Both the position numbers and the translations under genes were made by a program. A stretch of DNA of 64,000 bases, taken from the NCBI GenBank assembly GCA_021292105.1, contig CM037871.1, positions 16,127,960 to 16,191,959 on the forward strand. Reading direction: 5' to 3'. The notes below the pieces were generated by a model. The model was not told the DNA's origin and did not search any database. It saw only the letters and a program-made list of their open reading frames with translations. Positions within the stretch are counted from its first letter, which is position 1, and each line of letters opens with the position of its first letter. The stretch is from Anadara kagoshimensis. Taxonomy: Eukaryota; Mollusca; Bivalvia; Arcoida; Arcidae. Shown here piece after piece: positions 39,801 to 44,591 of the stretch.

Positions 39801-42800
39801 GGATGAGATAGAATAACTAATGCAATAAACTTGAATACCAACAACAGCGACAGCAAGTCGGAACCACCTAAGAGAAATCGAAACAAGCAGAGATCTTGTG
39901 AGGAGTAATCATTAAAGTTACACAATATTTCTAAATAAAAAGCTTCCGAAAACATCGAACGCTCTAGAGATTGACGATTCTAATTCCGTTTAAATTATTG
40001 TTCAAATAAAATTTTGGTTGGTTCACAATTGCCTTTAGTTTCTTTTTAAATTAATTTTGTTTTCGGTTTTAATTTCACACGTGGCGGATGTGGCGAAATA
40101 AACAGGAGGCACTAAATTTTCGGTTCACCCGGATTCCCTTTGAATTCCCTGGTGGAGATTCACGTGCTTTACTGGATTTGCCAGTTTTCAAAGTTTTAAC
40201 TTTGTTTGTTGGATTAAAAATTGAACATCGATAAGTGTGTTTGATTGTTCCATTCTAATTTTTACAGCCAATTTTTACATGTACACCTAAAACAGAAGTA
40301 CTTCGCTACATGTACAAGTCAAGTTATAAGCATGCATTGACTTGTTTTATAAGTTGTTATATGTTTTCGATGTCACCTCAGTATATGATATTATATTACA
40401 TTTAAGGTTTTAATATCAATGTTTTCTCAAAGCTTTCTGTGGCCTAGAATATATCGCACTGACTCGCCATTTACCAGTTTATCAAAAGGTTTTGCAATAA
40501 AAATCCATAGAATTATAGGCGTGAAATGTTCATAGGACAAAAAGCATTTTGAGATGACCCCATTCGAAGTCCAACTCTAACTCCGAGTCCTAATCCGACC
40601 AAAGGTTAGTAATGTCTAGTAAGTCTTTGATGGGTTACTGATAATGTATGAAAACATTAAATCATGTTTAGTCATTTTCAACGACGTAAAATACAATAAA
40701 CATCGCCATATCAGTTTCATAACTACTCAAGCTTTGATTTCCTAGGTCCAAATTATTATATCGTTATGTGTTCAAACCAAGGATTATTATTTAGGTCTTT
40801 TTTATGTGTTCAAACCAAGGATTAATATTTAGGTCATTTATTAAGATTGACTTGGCATTTTGTGCCGTGTATTAGGTGATAAAGAAGCAAAGTGTGTGCA
40901 ATTTTCGCAGGGTTACTGTCGCTTATCACCTTATATAAACGATTAAAACAGAAAGTCAATTCCATCTTTCTTAGGGGTGTACTTTGTTCAAACAATCAAA
41001 ACAATTCCAAAATTTAAGAGTGCATTTTAACTTAGTCAGTTTACTTCACTCGTGAAACATTATTTTACAGTATGTTACCATAGCGTTTTCATGATATAAT
41101 CAACAAGTACTGGGGCTCCTGTCTTTTTATGAAATCGAATAGCGTTTCTACGCTAATTGTTGAATACGTCACACTAGTACACGTTGTGTCCCGACTTCAT
41201 AGGAAAATAAATTACGATGTCGCTACAAAATTTACATAGAAAAAAAACCTTTTGAAGATGTAAATATATTATTAAACATACCATGATTTGTAACAAGCCA
41301 GCGACCCTCTACACAAGAAGCTACATACGTCTTGTTATCGGCAGTATTCTTGCCCAGGCAGGATTTACCACTGTCAATTTTGTTCTGCTGTTGGTCGTCA
41401 TAGCAGTTATTTAAATTCAGTGGTGCATCTTTAGCAAGACAGTGATTCTGTATATGAAACTTCTTTATCTAAAACATACGTGGTGCCATATTATAATTTT
41501 GAATCTCAAAAATATGTATTCCGGACAGCAAATAATATATACTGAAGATAACAACAAATAGTTTGGCAATCTGAAATAATATATACTGAAGATATCAACA
41601 AATAGTTTGGCAATCTGATACTTATAATAATAATTAAAACATTATTGCTAATTTGTTTAGGGCAAATTAAATTTCACTAGAGACAAAGCTGTTTACGACT
41701 ATTTTGCTATTTTGCTTGTGATTATACAAGACTGAAAAATAAACTGACGCAATATACACTTGCATTTCTAATGCTACAATCTTTCACAATTGTGCTTATT
41801 TCATTAAATTAATCGTTAAATTAAAACCACAGGTAAACTAAACTGTTTCACACTTCACATATGGTTTTACAAAAAGGCGAAACAGCTTAATTGAATTTTG
41901 GTCTATTGAGAAACACTGGCATTTTTAACAAAATGAAACGCGCATAATAGAAATAAATCATTATTTGTTTACGTACTTACACGTCATTGAATTGATATTC
42001 GGCTTATAAAAGTACGAATTCAATTTACCTGTAAATCTTCAAAGCATTACGATTGCAAATATATACATATTTATGAGTAACGTTGTATATCTTAATGACC
42101 CTAAATTCTGAATATATTTAAATGTCTTAATGTTTTCGAAAGGTATAATTTTTGCCATATGACAAAATTGTGACTTATTTTTTCTACTTTTTATACAGCA
42201 ATATCTAATGAATACCCGGTGTTCATATCTGTGGTTTCTCATTCTCGCAGTTAATGCCTGAATGTATGGTTTTAATCATAGGTGTGTTCTACCACGAATA
42301 AATCTGCTTTAAAATAAACTTAGGTATAGTACATGCCTAGGGCTTATCAAGACACTTGATCATCGCAGTAATGTGTCATATTTTCTCTTATACTAAATTT
42401 CAATTTAAGAAACATGACAGTTGGATCTAAAAAATAGTCGGTGTTTAATTGTCCACATTGCTGTTATTGCTAAATAGTTAGGTAGTGGCTAAATACTCAT
42501 ATTGTAGTTGTTAGGTGGTGCTTATTCTTTTTAAATAGCAGTTGTTGCTAGATAGATTGGAGGTGGTTAATTTCCCACCTAACAGTTGTTGCTGTTGTTA
42601 GCTAGATAGGCGGTTCTTAATATTCCACATATCAGTTGTTGCTTGATAGATAGGAGAAGGTTAATTTCTTACAATGCAGTTGATGCTAGAGATGTGGTGC
42701 TTAATTGACGTATCGCCGGTCATGCCTTTCATGTTCCGACGCAGGAAGGCATCACGATACCAAAGCAGCGTCACGAGTTTTCATTTTTATGTGTGTAATT

Positions 42801-44591
42801 CAAGCATACCGGGTCTTTGTCAGAACATTGTGGTCGTGGCCGGCGATCCGTCAATTGCCCATATGGCAGTTGGTTGTAGAAACGGCGGTACTTAATTTTT
42901 CCAAATTGCAGATATGTTATGCTTAATTATTCCAAATTGCAGATAGGCGGTGCTTAATTTTTCCAAATTACAGATCGATGGTGCATATTTTTTCCAAATT
43001 GCAGTTGTTGCTAGATAGATAAGTGGTGCTTAATTTCCCATATAGTAGTTGTTGCTAGACAGGCGGTGCTCATTTTTTCGAAATAGCAGTCTTTGCTAGA
43101 TAGATAGAGATACTTTCATTTTAATTTTTCGCATGGCAGTTGCCTCTAGCTTGTTATGTGGTTCATAATATCCAATAATGCAGTTGTAAGATAGGAAGTG
43201 GTTAATTTCCCCTATGCAGTACATAATCTACCCGAGCAACTAGTTCATTTCTTTTGAAGTTCAAATGTTAAACTTGTTTCAAAATTTGTTCTCTGTATTT
43301 GTGATTATTATTTGCATATAAATAGGTGTCTTTTGATTATGTAACTATAAAAATATCACAGTTTGTCATACTGTATCAGACAAAATATTAGCGGTAGGAA
43401 ATTTCAGTGGTTTTGACCTTCTAAACTATCACACGGCATGAATTTTTTACGTTTCCCACTTATAAATTTAAAGAAAAAAATTATTTTTGCTGAGAAGATA
43501 TATTCGAGATACGAGTCTTACCGTGAAAATCGCGTGAATGTTTATTCTTCTACAGTAGATGACAAAGGTTTCATGATTATTTTGTAATGTAAATAAAACC
43601 AAACATACCAGTTCATGTGCAAATCACAGTCACGTCGATTATTAAAAACAAACATACTTATCTATATCCAAATTAAACTCTCAAATAAAACTTTGAAACT
43701 AGCAAAGGTATATTGTCACCAAGGAACTTAGGCTGGGTGTTCCAAAACGCTAAGCACTTATCCTATGTAGCTAGCATCACTCGATACGTGTGCTATCAAA
43801 ACTAAGAATGGAAAGAATATGGAACTATGGGATGTCATATATACACAGGGCAACTCTGGCAATGAAACTTTTGGAGGGTCCTGATCAGCCTGGGAATGCA
43901 GTATCCCTGAGTCAGGAATTCATTTTTAAGCAGCTTGTTTCGCTGTATAAAGTTTTGTAAGCGGGGGCAAGCTCGACCATAGCGTATTAATTGTGAAAAA
44001 TACACCATAAGCAGAAGAAGCAGGCATACTGCTGTACTGAAAAAGAAAATTGACAATAGAAAAAACTCAATACAGCACGCTACAAAAGATGTTTTGTAAC
44101 AATATCACATAGTGTAATATATACATATTATATACACAGTGTGTATGTGCAACCCTCAGTATCAGATACGAAGGGTTGTACATACACACTGTGTACATAC
44201 TATTTTTATCTAACATTTCCAATTAGGTTATTTAAAATAATAAAAAACAATACTTTATGTGAAAAAAATACATTTTACAACAGAAAACCACTAAACTATG
44301 TTATGACATTTGTTCTGTAGTAATCATTTGACAAATCGAAGACTCCCTAATGACGTCACAATGAGAAAGTGCACATGCATTTTATCACCAATGCTGTATC
44401 ACCACAGTGGTGATACAAGATTCTGTATCATGCGTGTTAGATAAAACTTGTATTATGTCAAATCAGATAGAAAAACTAGTCTAATGTTAGATAAAAAAAA
44501 TTACCAGTTTCTCGGTGAAATCTCCTCCAGAACATTGTGCGGCCTGTAGCGCTATAAGTATTAATATTGACCACGCTCCAAATGACCACAT
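12702..44591 (-). CDS. Whole gene: 25-exon modular type I membrane protein (HYR/sushi/EGF/LamG/TSP1)
   Basis: Hand-assembled gene model of 25 exons whose frames join without a break to give 1,495 residues. Rough domains: signal peptide 1-20; RQKR plus hydrophobic segment 90-116; HYR 128-215; sushi 216-275 and 276-336; HYR 337-421; sushi 422-493 and 494-564; unnamed domain 565-730; ephrin-receptor-like Cys modules 731-784 and 785-838; LamG/pentraxin-like 839-1024; EGF x2 1025-1102; TSP1 1103-1159; sushi 1160-1221; second unnamed domain 1222-1369; ephrin-like 1370-1422; membrane helix 1430-1452; tail to 1495. The domain set is that of secreted or cell-surface adhesion and complement-like proteins such as SVEP1. 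The exact function is not known from sequence. A receptor or adhesion role at the cell surface is inferred. The first and last exons are the least certain. Confidence 0.88.
13105..13213 (-). CDS. Exon 24: transmembrane helix
   Basis: Residues 1423-1458. GLIVACFSVSVTCGIF and GILWFII make a 23-residue hydrophobic helix, followed by the stop-transfer residues RKCRNER. With the N-terminal signal peptide this makes a type I single-pass protein with a large outer part. Acceptor TTTCAG, phase 1 in; donor GTATGA, phase 2 out. A paralogous exon of the same design lies at 58075-58168. Confidence 0.88.
13214..14432 (-). other. Intron 23
   Basis: AT-rich, with a short (TA)n at 14165 and a small motif GAGTGAGTGAGTAATGGTGT near 14317, flanked by two GACGCCGTAG words. 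No exon seen. Confidence 0.6.
14433..14591 (-). CDS. Exon 23: ephrin-receptor-like Cys module 3
   Basis: Residues 1370-1422: ACPQGTSYSDSKQCIPC, TIGTYQDETGQKFCKPCPQGYTT, KSMCT. It has the full cysteine set of the module. It is 159 nt and has a paralogous exon of exactly 159 nt at 62646-62804. Acceptor TTTTAG, donor GTAATT, phase 1. Confidence 0.92.
15329..15511 (-). CDS. Exon 22: unnamed domain, copy B, part 3 (helical)
   Basis: Residues 1309-1369. SMLQLFEALNDLETSLQQL and the residues after it show heptad-like spacing of Leu and could form a coiled coil. The exon ends NTICPSGQVRIEAFC, matching the CDKGQYPLYATLTC end of copy A immediately before an ephrin-like module. Acceptor CTGTAG, donor GTAAGT, phase 1. 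Confidence 0.87.
16142..16396 (-). mobile_element. tRNA-derived SINE, family 1
   Basis: On the minus strand it starts with a tRNA-like head: GGTAGCTCAGTCG (A box) and GTTCAAATCCC (B box). A body follows that reads CAAGACTTCC..., GAAATACAA and CACGTTAAAGAAC. A forward copy of the same body is at 60383-60600. It lies in intron 21 and has no effect on exons. Confidence 0.82.
16484..16609 (-). CDS. Exon 21: unnamed domain, copy B, part 2 with RKKR site
   Basis: Residues 1267-1308: YCSASVHRKKRTLSNG, RVFMELQSQLQEGDNLDIQSYLSD. RKKR is a furin-type site at the place where copy A has five Arg. The segment after it is predicted to mix a strand with helix. Acceptor TTTTCAG, donor GTATGC, phase 1. Confidence 0.84.
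18556..18936 (-). mobile_element. tRNA-Arg-like SINE, family 2
   Basis: On the minus strand the head reads GGCCTTATGGATAAGACGTC and then GTTCGATTCCCCC, a tRNA-like A and B box resembling tRNA-Arg. The tail, on the plus strand, is GGTTGGTTGTTTTTAATG and GTTTAACGTCGCATCAGC. It lies in intron 20. Confidence 0.8.
19143..19277 (-). CDS. Exon 20: unnamed domain, copy B, part 1
   Basis: Residues 1222-1266: PESLEGIASISYLDFPCGS, TTEAKKQLLENAKLLPC. It lines up with the start of exon 11 (aromatic strand, Cys, helix, Cys). In this copy the domain is cut into three exons. Acceptor CCTTAG, donor GTAAAA, phase 1. No family recognised. Confidence 0.82.
20093..20552. mobile_element. 460-bp MITE-like element with GGCCGGGTTGC ends
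   Basis: It begins GGCCGGGTTGC and ends GCAACCCGGCC, perfect 11-base inverted ends. Inside, a segment of about 175 bases (AAGTCAGGTGCACAT ... GTTGAGTTCACAAAG) occurs about two and a half times in tandem. There is a CCCGCCCGCCCG stretch near the right end and no coding frame. It lies in intron 19. Confidence 0.8.
20797..20982 (-). CDS. Exon 19: sushi domain 5
   Basis: Residues 1160-1221: SCQPLKNSSGVIQSC, EYVQCSVKCEDGMVF, YRCGEDTNYQWNGQPPPC. Sushi pattern with four framework cysteines and W before the last Cys. Acceptor AATAAG, which is weak in pyrimidines, and donor GTAACG; both phase 1. Confidence 0.88.
21645..21815 (-). CDS. Exon 18: thrombospondin type 1 repeat
   Basis: Residues 1103-1159: NWNQWEDWSVCSVSCDGG, IKKRARQCNDPPP, GKPCSGSSSQTLACGTTVCP. 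The WxxWxxWxxCSxxCxxG start, the R.R.C strand and six cysteines define a TSP1 domain. Such domains bind glycosaminoglycans and are often C-mannosylated on the Trp residues. Acceptor TTCTAG, donor GTAAGT, phase 1. Confidence 0.95.
22391..22397 (-). other. GC donor of intron 17
   Basis: The intron after the EGF exon begins GCAAGTG, following AG, which is the known consensus of rare GC-AG introns. Using it preserves phase 1, and the next exon (TSP1) begins correctly. A GT further in would give the wrong phase. Confidence 0.8.
22398..22631 (-). CDS. Exon 17: two EGF-like domains
   Basis: Residues 1025-1102 hold two complete EGF domains with six cysteines each: DYCSPNPCNGNKCINT, YECLCSGGYSGKNCEI; and DYCKYIYCKNGGTCIT, FTCNCISGYKGGFCEI. 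No Ca-binding D.N/D.E signature is obvious at either start. Two longer open frames overlapping the exon are out-of-frame shadows or read into the intron. The donor is GC rather than GT (AG then GCAAGT), a consensus GC-AG intron that keeps phase 1. Confidence 0.92.
   Translation of the reverse strand, partial: LMKITVVLILAMETSVLIQKTLMNVCVQVDILAKTAKFPQTIANIYIAKMVGHVLPVYLVLPVIVYQATREAFVKYK
23218..23388 (-). CDS. Exon 16: LamG/pentraxin-like domain, C-terminal part
   Basis: Residues 968-1024: VLRLSNVMLVPAALPDDEI, ISQSCKTKRTDSVI, MDHFKLAGGSSVDVIAPSMC. It follows the LamG motif and carries the ISxSCK and closing Cys expected at the end of such domains (the disulfide-linked tail). Part of this exon is also open on the plus strand, which I take as chance. 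Acceptor TTTCAG, donor GTAAAA, phase 1. Confidence 0.86.
23640..23760 (+). repeat. R1 copy, 5' part only
   Basis: ATCAAAAACAAATATACTAG, CCAAATCACAATC, GACAAATTAACGGGAACTTC, TCGGGGAAATTAG match the first half of R1. Intron 15. Confidence 0.6.
24069..24368. mobile_element. MITE with TATCTAACATT ends, copy 1
   Basis: A 300-base element begins TATCTAACATT and ends with the exact inverse, AATGTTAGATA. It contains short internal palindromes such as TGTATCACCACACTGTAGTGATACA and several TGACGTCA-like sites, and no open frame. An inverted relative is at 44207-44493. It lies in intron 15. Confidence 0.85.
24375..24546. repeat. Long hairpin next to MITE copy 1
   Basis: The arms are CATACACAGTGTGTATGTAC, then CAACCC, then AGTGATAC-type sequence, folding about GCGCAAGCGC near 24463. 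The total stem is about 75 bases with small bulges. The outer part of the same hairpin recurs beside MITE copy 2. Confidence 0.8.
24655..24848 (-). CDS. Exon 15: LamG/pentraxin-like domain, part 2
   Basis: Residues 903-967: SLNTSAWQHVAITIDKSKN, IATYKNGIELQSS. 'W.HVA.T.D.....YKNG' is the best-conserved motif of LamG and pentraxin domains. The Ca-binding acidic pairs of true pentraxins are not obvious. Acceptor AACAG, donor GTATTT; phase 2 in, phase 1 out. Confidence 0.9.
25312..25556 (-). repeat. R1 copy
   Basis: Inverted R1: CCAGGATTGTCCTGG, ACGTCCCATAGTTC, GTGCTTACCCTTCCGAAGCA, CCCTGGTGAAAATTCACGTG, GGACATGAATTAGTATG. Intron 14. Confidence 0.8.
25880..26065 (+). repeat. R1 copy, diverged
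   Basis: TTCCATGTCCAAATAATAA, GAGAAGTTAGGTTAAACACG, ACAGGGAAGTGCGG, GTGCTCCAGAAAG, GGAATCTGGAACTATG match R1. Intron 14. Confidence 0.7.
26205..26397 (-). CDS. Exon 14: LamG/pentraxin-like domain, part 1
   Basis: Residues 839-902: YDLKIRPSSQEILL, SISFSAWIKFPNKDFSFSL, LCIFISEFPELHMDK. The 'F.FSAWIKF' strand is typical of the concanavalin-like jelly-roll fold of pentraxin and laminin G domains. It enters in phase 1 and leaves in phase 2 (GTAAGT), so the domain is continued in exon 15. The opposite strand is also open here, but the conserved pattern is on this strand. Confidence 0.85.
26719..26880 (-). CDS. Exon 13: ephrin-receptor-like Cys module 2
   Basis: Residues 785-838: AFCQPGYFSFNGLEPCTPC, SVSEYQPSWMSTKCIKCPPLLTT, DNCT. 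Same cysteine plan and same 162-nt length as exon 12, so the two probably arose by exon duplication. Acceptor TTACAG, donor GTGAGA. Confidence 0.92.
27649..27810 (-). CDS. Exon 12: ephrin-receptor-like Cys module 1 (GCC2/GCC3 type)
   Basis: Residues 731-784: SCPPGTYLNTSNRECIEC, KGTFKSDIIAEDCSQCPQGTTT, NISDC. The CPPGT...C..C..GT......C..CP.GT pattern is that of the tyrosine-protein-kinase ephrin A/B receptor-like domain found in SVEP1 and related proteins. Symmetric phase 1 exon of 162 nt, the same length as exon 13. Confidence 0.93.
28206..28342 (-). pseudogene. Decayed tandem copy of the 3' end of exon 11
   Basis: This segment repeats 28383-28515, the last 70 bases of exon 11 with its splice donor and the first 60 bases of intron 11. 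It contains CAGTCAATATCATTTTCATA and GTTAACGTGGCATAGAGTGG matching the exon. The copied reading frame is broken by a stop and small indels, and no acceptor serves it, so it is a dead partial exon duplicate in intron 11. Confidence 0.85.
28446..28943 (-). CDS. Exon 11: unnamed domain, copy A, with five-Arg cleavage site
   Basis: At 498 nt this is the largest exon (residues 565-730). I do not recognise the domain. It has an aromatic strand (AEIFYYSGSC), a predicted helix (SQIKQNFIQKMNELQKL), CPNTEQCNVDNVEVTC, then STSRRRRREYRLRR, a strong subtilisin-like proprotein convertase site. A mixed strand/helix region follows (KLSFSITSDW, FETYVEIDSKLKQLGNLIEIE), ending DIDCDKGQYPLYATLTC just before an ephrin-like module. 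The same plan recurs in exons 20-22, so it is a real repeated unit. Borders: CACAG acceptor, GTAAGT donor, phase 1. Confidence 0.88.
29437..29649 (-). CDS. Exon 10: sushi domain 4
   Basis: Residues 494-564: NPCPPLTPPKNGALSC, GKQCMMQCNDKFDLP, FTCSTSSGKWSP, DVPGCT. The Cys spacing and the KW before the final Cys identify a sushi domain. Phase 1 on both sides; the acceptor follows a run of A rather than pyrimidines (AAAAG), so this border is slightly less sure. Confidence 0.87.
29650..30609 (-). other. Intron 9: nothing recognised
   Basis: Simple AT-rich intron without a repeat that I recognise. The other plain introns are 31485-32109 (7), 28944-29436 (10), 26881-27648 (12), 22632-23217 (16), 21816-22397 (17), 20983-21644 (18) and 14592-15328 (22). 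Confidence 0.7.
30610..30825 (-). CDS. Exon 9: sushi domain 3
   Basis: Residues 422-493: QVTCGSPWPVFNDEYLSIQC, YGSTCQLSCKGSYPL, ITCVMNNTDD, GVWYWGDDDKPYCK. It is a long-looped sushi domain of about 70 residues with the GVW.W pattern before the last Cys. Acceptor TTTAG, donor GTAAGT, both phase 1. Confidence 0.9.
31230..31484 (-). CDS. Exon 8: HYR domain 2 (complete)
   Basis: Residues 337-421 form a whole HYR domain in one exon: PPLFENCPESIIIYTEPG, AIANWTIPTAKDNDGK, VTLGSVVGKGFHEIRYKATD, SNGNTSPECIFFLYVE. Unlike HYR 1 it is not interrupted by an intron, so the two HYR copies differ in gene structure. Phase 1 on both sides (TTGTAG acceptor, GTAAGT donor). Carries an N-glycosylation sequon (NTS). 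Confidence 0.92.
32110..32292 (-). CDS. Exon 7: sushi (CCP) domain 2
   Basis: Residues 276-336: SIQCGNDPQLHPQHGSYVC, STCTTKCIEGYSL, MITCQGNKQWSG and LSSCI. The four framework cysteines and the penultimate Trp of a sushi domain are present, plus an extra Cys in the first loop. Symmetric phase 1 exon with TTTTCCAG acceptor and GTACAA donor. Confidence 0.91.
32645..32830 (+). repeat. R1 copy, 3' half
   Basis: ATCAAAATTGTGAGTGAAAG, GAGCACGGAACTATGAGAT and CAGGACAATCCTGG match the last part of R1. Intron 6. Confidence 0.68.
33310..33440. repeat. Hairpin with ~45-base arms in intron 6
   Basis: ATTTTCCAATGTCTTTATGA, ACTTGCAAAGTAAAATGGGC pairs with the inverse at 33396-33440 around a 41-base loop, with about four mismatches. 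Probably a small foldback MITE. Confidence 0.87.
33558..33737 (-). CDS. Exon 6: sushi (CCP) domain 1
   Basis: Residues 216-275 form a complete sushi domain in one exon. The order is VITCSQPDMVTNG, GSKCQYNCFDGYEL, LTCNQNKTF and PPSCR, with the four cysteines and the usual bulky residue near the third. Sushi domains bind protein partners in complement and adhesion proteins. Both borders are phase 1 (CCAG acceptor, GTAAGT donor). Confidence 0.92.
33838..33861 (+). repeat. (TTGA)n microsatellite in intron 5
   Basis: Six units of TTGA/GATT. An (AATA)n tract also lies at 44976-45004. Confidence 0.95.
34475..34700 (+). repeat. R1 copy
   Basis: Shares CTGATCCATGTCCAAATCA, GTGAACTTCCACCAGAG, TGGTGCTCCAGAAGGGTAAG, TTTAGCTAGCTAGC and GGAACACGGAGCTATGG with R1. 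Intron 5. Confidence 0.78.
34745..35015 (+). repeat. R1 copy, diverged
   Basis: Shares AAAAACAAACATAAG, AACTTTCACCAGGGAAGTC, TCCAAAAAGTAAGCACTTCC and GAAAGGAACATGGAAATA with R1, directly after the copy at 34475 and in the same orientation. It ends about 18 bases before exon 5. Confidence 0.75.
35033..35157 (-). CDS. Exon 5: HYR domain 1, second half
   Basis: Residues 174-215, VTLESEQNPGSVF followed by RHTVTYSATDSEGLKGFC, the hallmark HYR strand (G.h.V.Y.A.D..G....C). It joins exon 4 in phase 2 and leaves in phase 1 through a GTGGGT donor. An open frame continues across the acceptor in the genome, but the CTAG acceptor agrees with the domain boundary. Confidence 0.88.
35705..35814 (-). repeat. 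R1 copy, partial, inverted
   Basis: Reads AGGTGTAGCTAGCTAAACAG and CCCTTCCGAACATC, the reverse of R1, immediately before the forward copy at 35815. Together they make an inverted pair. Confidence 0.75.
35815..36095 (+). repeat. Interspersed repeat R1, best copy
   Basis: The best-kept member of an abundant family of about 280 bases. Landmarks are CATACTAATCCATATCCGAA, GACAAGTTAGG, CACGTGAACTTCCACCAGGG, AGGTGCTCCGGAAGGGTAAG, TTTAGCTAGCTACACCCGCC, GGAACTATGAGACGTC and CAGGGCAATCCTGG. No frame is conserved. Copies occur in both orientations, so it is a dispersed non-coding element. Intron 4. Confidence 0.82.
37109..37234. repeat. Hairpin with ~60-base arms in intron 4
   Basis: TTATTGCCTGTGTGTGAGGG, AACATTTGTTCACCC, TTTCCC pairs with its inverse around TC at 37171. 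Nearby are several TGACGTCA-like sites (36930-36960, 37330-37400), suggesting a larger MITE of about 36840-37420 around it. Confidence 0.85.
37502..37640 (-). CDS. Exon 4: HYR domain 1, first half
   Basis: Residues 128-173, with PPIVTCPDIN and the TSAVVTWYTAIASD strand typical of the start of a HYR (hyalin repeat) immunoglobulin-like domain. These domains are thought to mediate adhesion. The donor GTAAGT gives phase 2, so the domain is split between this exon and exon 5. Acceptor is ATACAG. Confidence 0.88.
37949..38077 (-). CDS. Exon 3: basic cleavage site followed by hydrophobic segment
   Basis: Encodes residues 85-127. It begins EVSQHRQKR, a furin-type consensus (R-X-K-R). It continues directly into FAGLIIGAVIG and IISAGTAIAG, a run of about 24 uncharged residues rich in Gly, Ala and Ile, then CAYVC. 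If the site is cut, the hydrophobic run becomes a new N-terminus. The layout is like the fusion peptide of class I membrane-fusion proteins, but nothing else in the protein matches such a protein. It could instead be an internal membrane segment. Phase 1 at both ends. Confidence 0.84.
39060..39440 (-). repeat. Repeat R2, copy in intron 2, with perfect-looking hairpin
   Basis: Begins GGTTATTGAACTGATATTG, then a hairpin (39074-39166; arms ATATTGTGAAATGTTGTCCC and GGGACAATATTTCACAATAT). Next come ACGTCATAAACGACAGCG and a second hairpin (39351-39386, GTTAGCGTGCAAATAT...). The inverted relative is at 3828-4187. No coding frame. Confidence 0.8.
40065..40245 (-). repeat. R1 copy inside the foldback element
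   Basis: Inverted R1: TTTCACACGTGGCGGATGTG, CCCTGGTGGAGATTCACGTG, TTTCAAAGTTTTAACTTTG. It lies within the larger element at 38783-40625, so it either rode in with it or inserted later. Confidence 0.72.
41282..41447 (-). CDS. Exon 2: short Cys-containing N-terminal region
   Basis: This encodes residues 30-84, starting NHCLAKDAPLNLNNC and containing four cysteines and a CVEGRWLV stretch near its end. That stretch looks like the C-terminal part of a sushi-like or lectin-like fold. No family is assigned. It is flanked by TACAG and GTATGT, enters in phase 0 and leaves in phase 1, fitting both neighbours. Confidence 0.82.
41528..41622. repeat. Tandem duplication, ~47-base unit x2
   Basis: AATAATATATACTGAAGATA, ACAAATAGTTTGGCAATCTG occurs twice in a row with one difference. 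Intron 1, just upstream of the exon 2 acceptor. Confidence 0.85.
42430..43230. repeat. Degenerate minisatellite in intron 1
   Basis: About a dozen irregular copies of a unit of roughly 45-60 bases with consensus GCAGTTGTTGCTAGATAGAT, AGGCGGTGCTTAATTTTTCC. A GC-richer insert at about 42705-42870 interrupts the array. Spacers are not unique and repeats are not exact, so it is not a CRISPR array. Confidence 0.8.
43610..43870 (+). repeat. R1 copy in intron 1
   Basis: AAAAACAAACATACTTATC, TTGTCACCAAGGAACTTAGG, GGGTGTTCCAAAACGCTAAG, TATGTAGCTAGCATCAC, GGAACTATGGGATGTC, CAGGGCAACTCTGG match R1, with a partial second start just upstream. Confidence 0.75.
44116..44203. repeat. Short hairpin next to MITE copy 2
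   Basis: TATACACAGTGTGTATGTGCAA pairs with its inverse around a loop near 44162. It is the hairpin of 24375-24546 lacking the central stem, and it sits in the same position relative to the MITE. Confidence 0.75.
44207..44493. mobile_element. MITE with TATCTAACATT ends, copy 2
   Basis: A 287-base relative of the element at 24069-24368, in the opposite orientation and with the same 11-base ends. Its right end is only about 11 bases from the splice donor of exon 1, so it landed almost on the donor without spoiling it. Confidence 0.85.
44505..44591 (-). CDS. Exon 1: start codon and signal peptide
   Basis: The exon reads MWSFGAWSILILIALQAAQC and then SGGDFTEKL, a typical signal peptide with a hydrophobic core and small residues before the likely cleavage near residue 18-20. 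It ends in phase 0 at a GTAA donor. The ATG was chosen because it opens the only signal peptide in frame with exon 2. A stretch just 5' of the ATG (pyrimidine-rich, then TGCAG) could be a 3' splice site, so there may be an untranslated first exon further right. A MITE ends only about 11 bases into intron 1. Confidence 0.82.

Larger units (their letters stand above)
38783..40625. mobile_element. Foldback element with ~120-base inverted ends
   Basis: The left end (38783-38925: TCTAACCTTTGGTCGGAG, AGGACTCGGAGATAGAGTTG, GCCTATAGTTCTAC) is the inverse of the right end (about 40505-40625: AACTCTAACTCCGAGTCCTA, CCGACCAAAGGTTAGTAATG). The interior has no transposase, but holds repeat R2 (39060-39440) and an R1 copy. 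It lies wholly within intron 2. Confidence 0.78.

Noticed and set aside
42674-42926. Two overlapping plus-strand frames
   Set aside because: They run across the minisatellite and its insert and resemble no protein.
42430-43230. CRISPR-like array
   Set aside because: Units vary in length and sequence without unique spacers, and the genome is eukaryotic.
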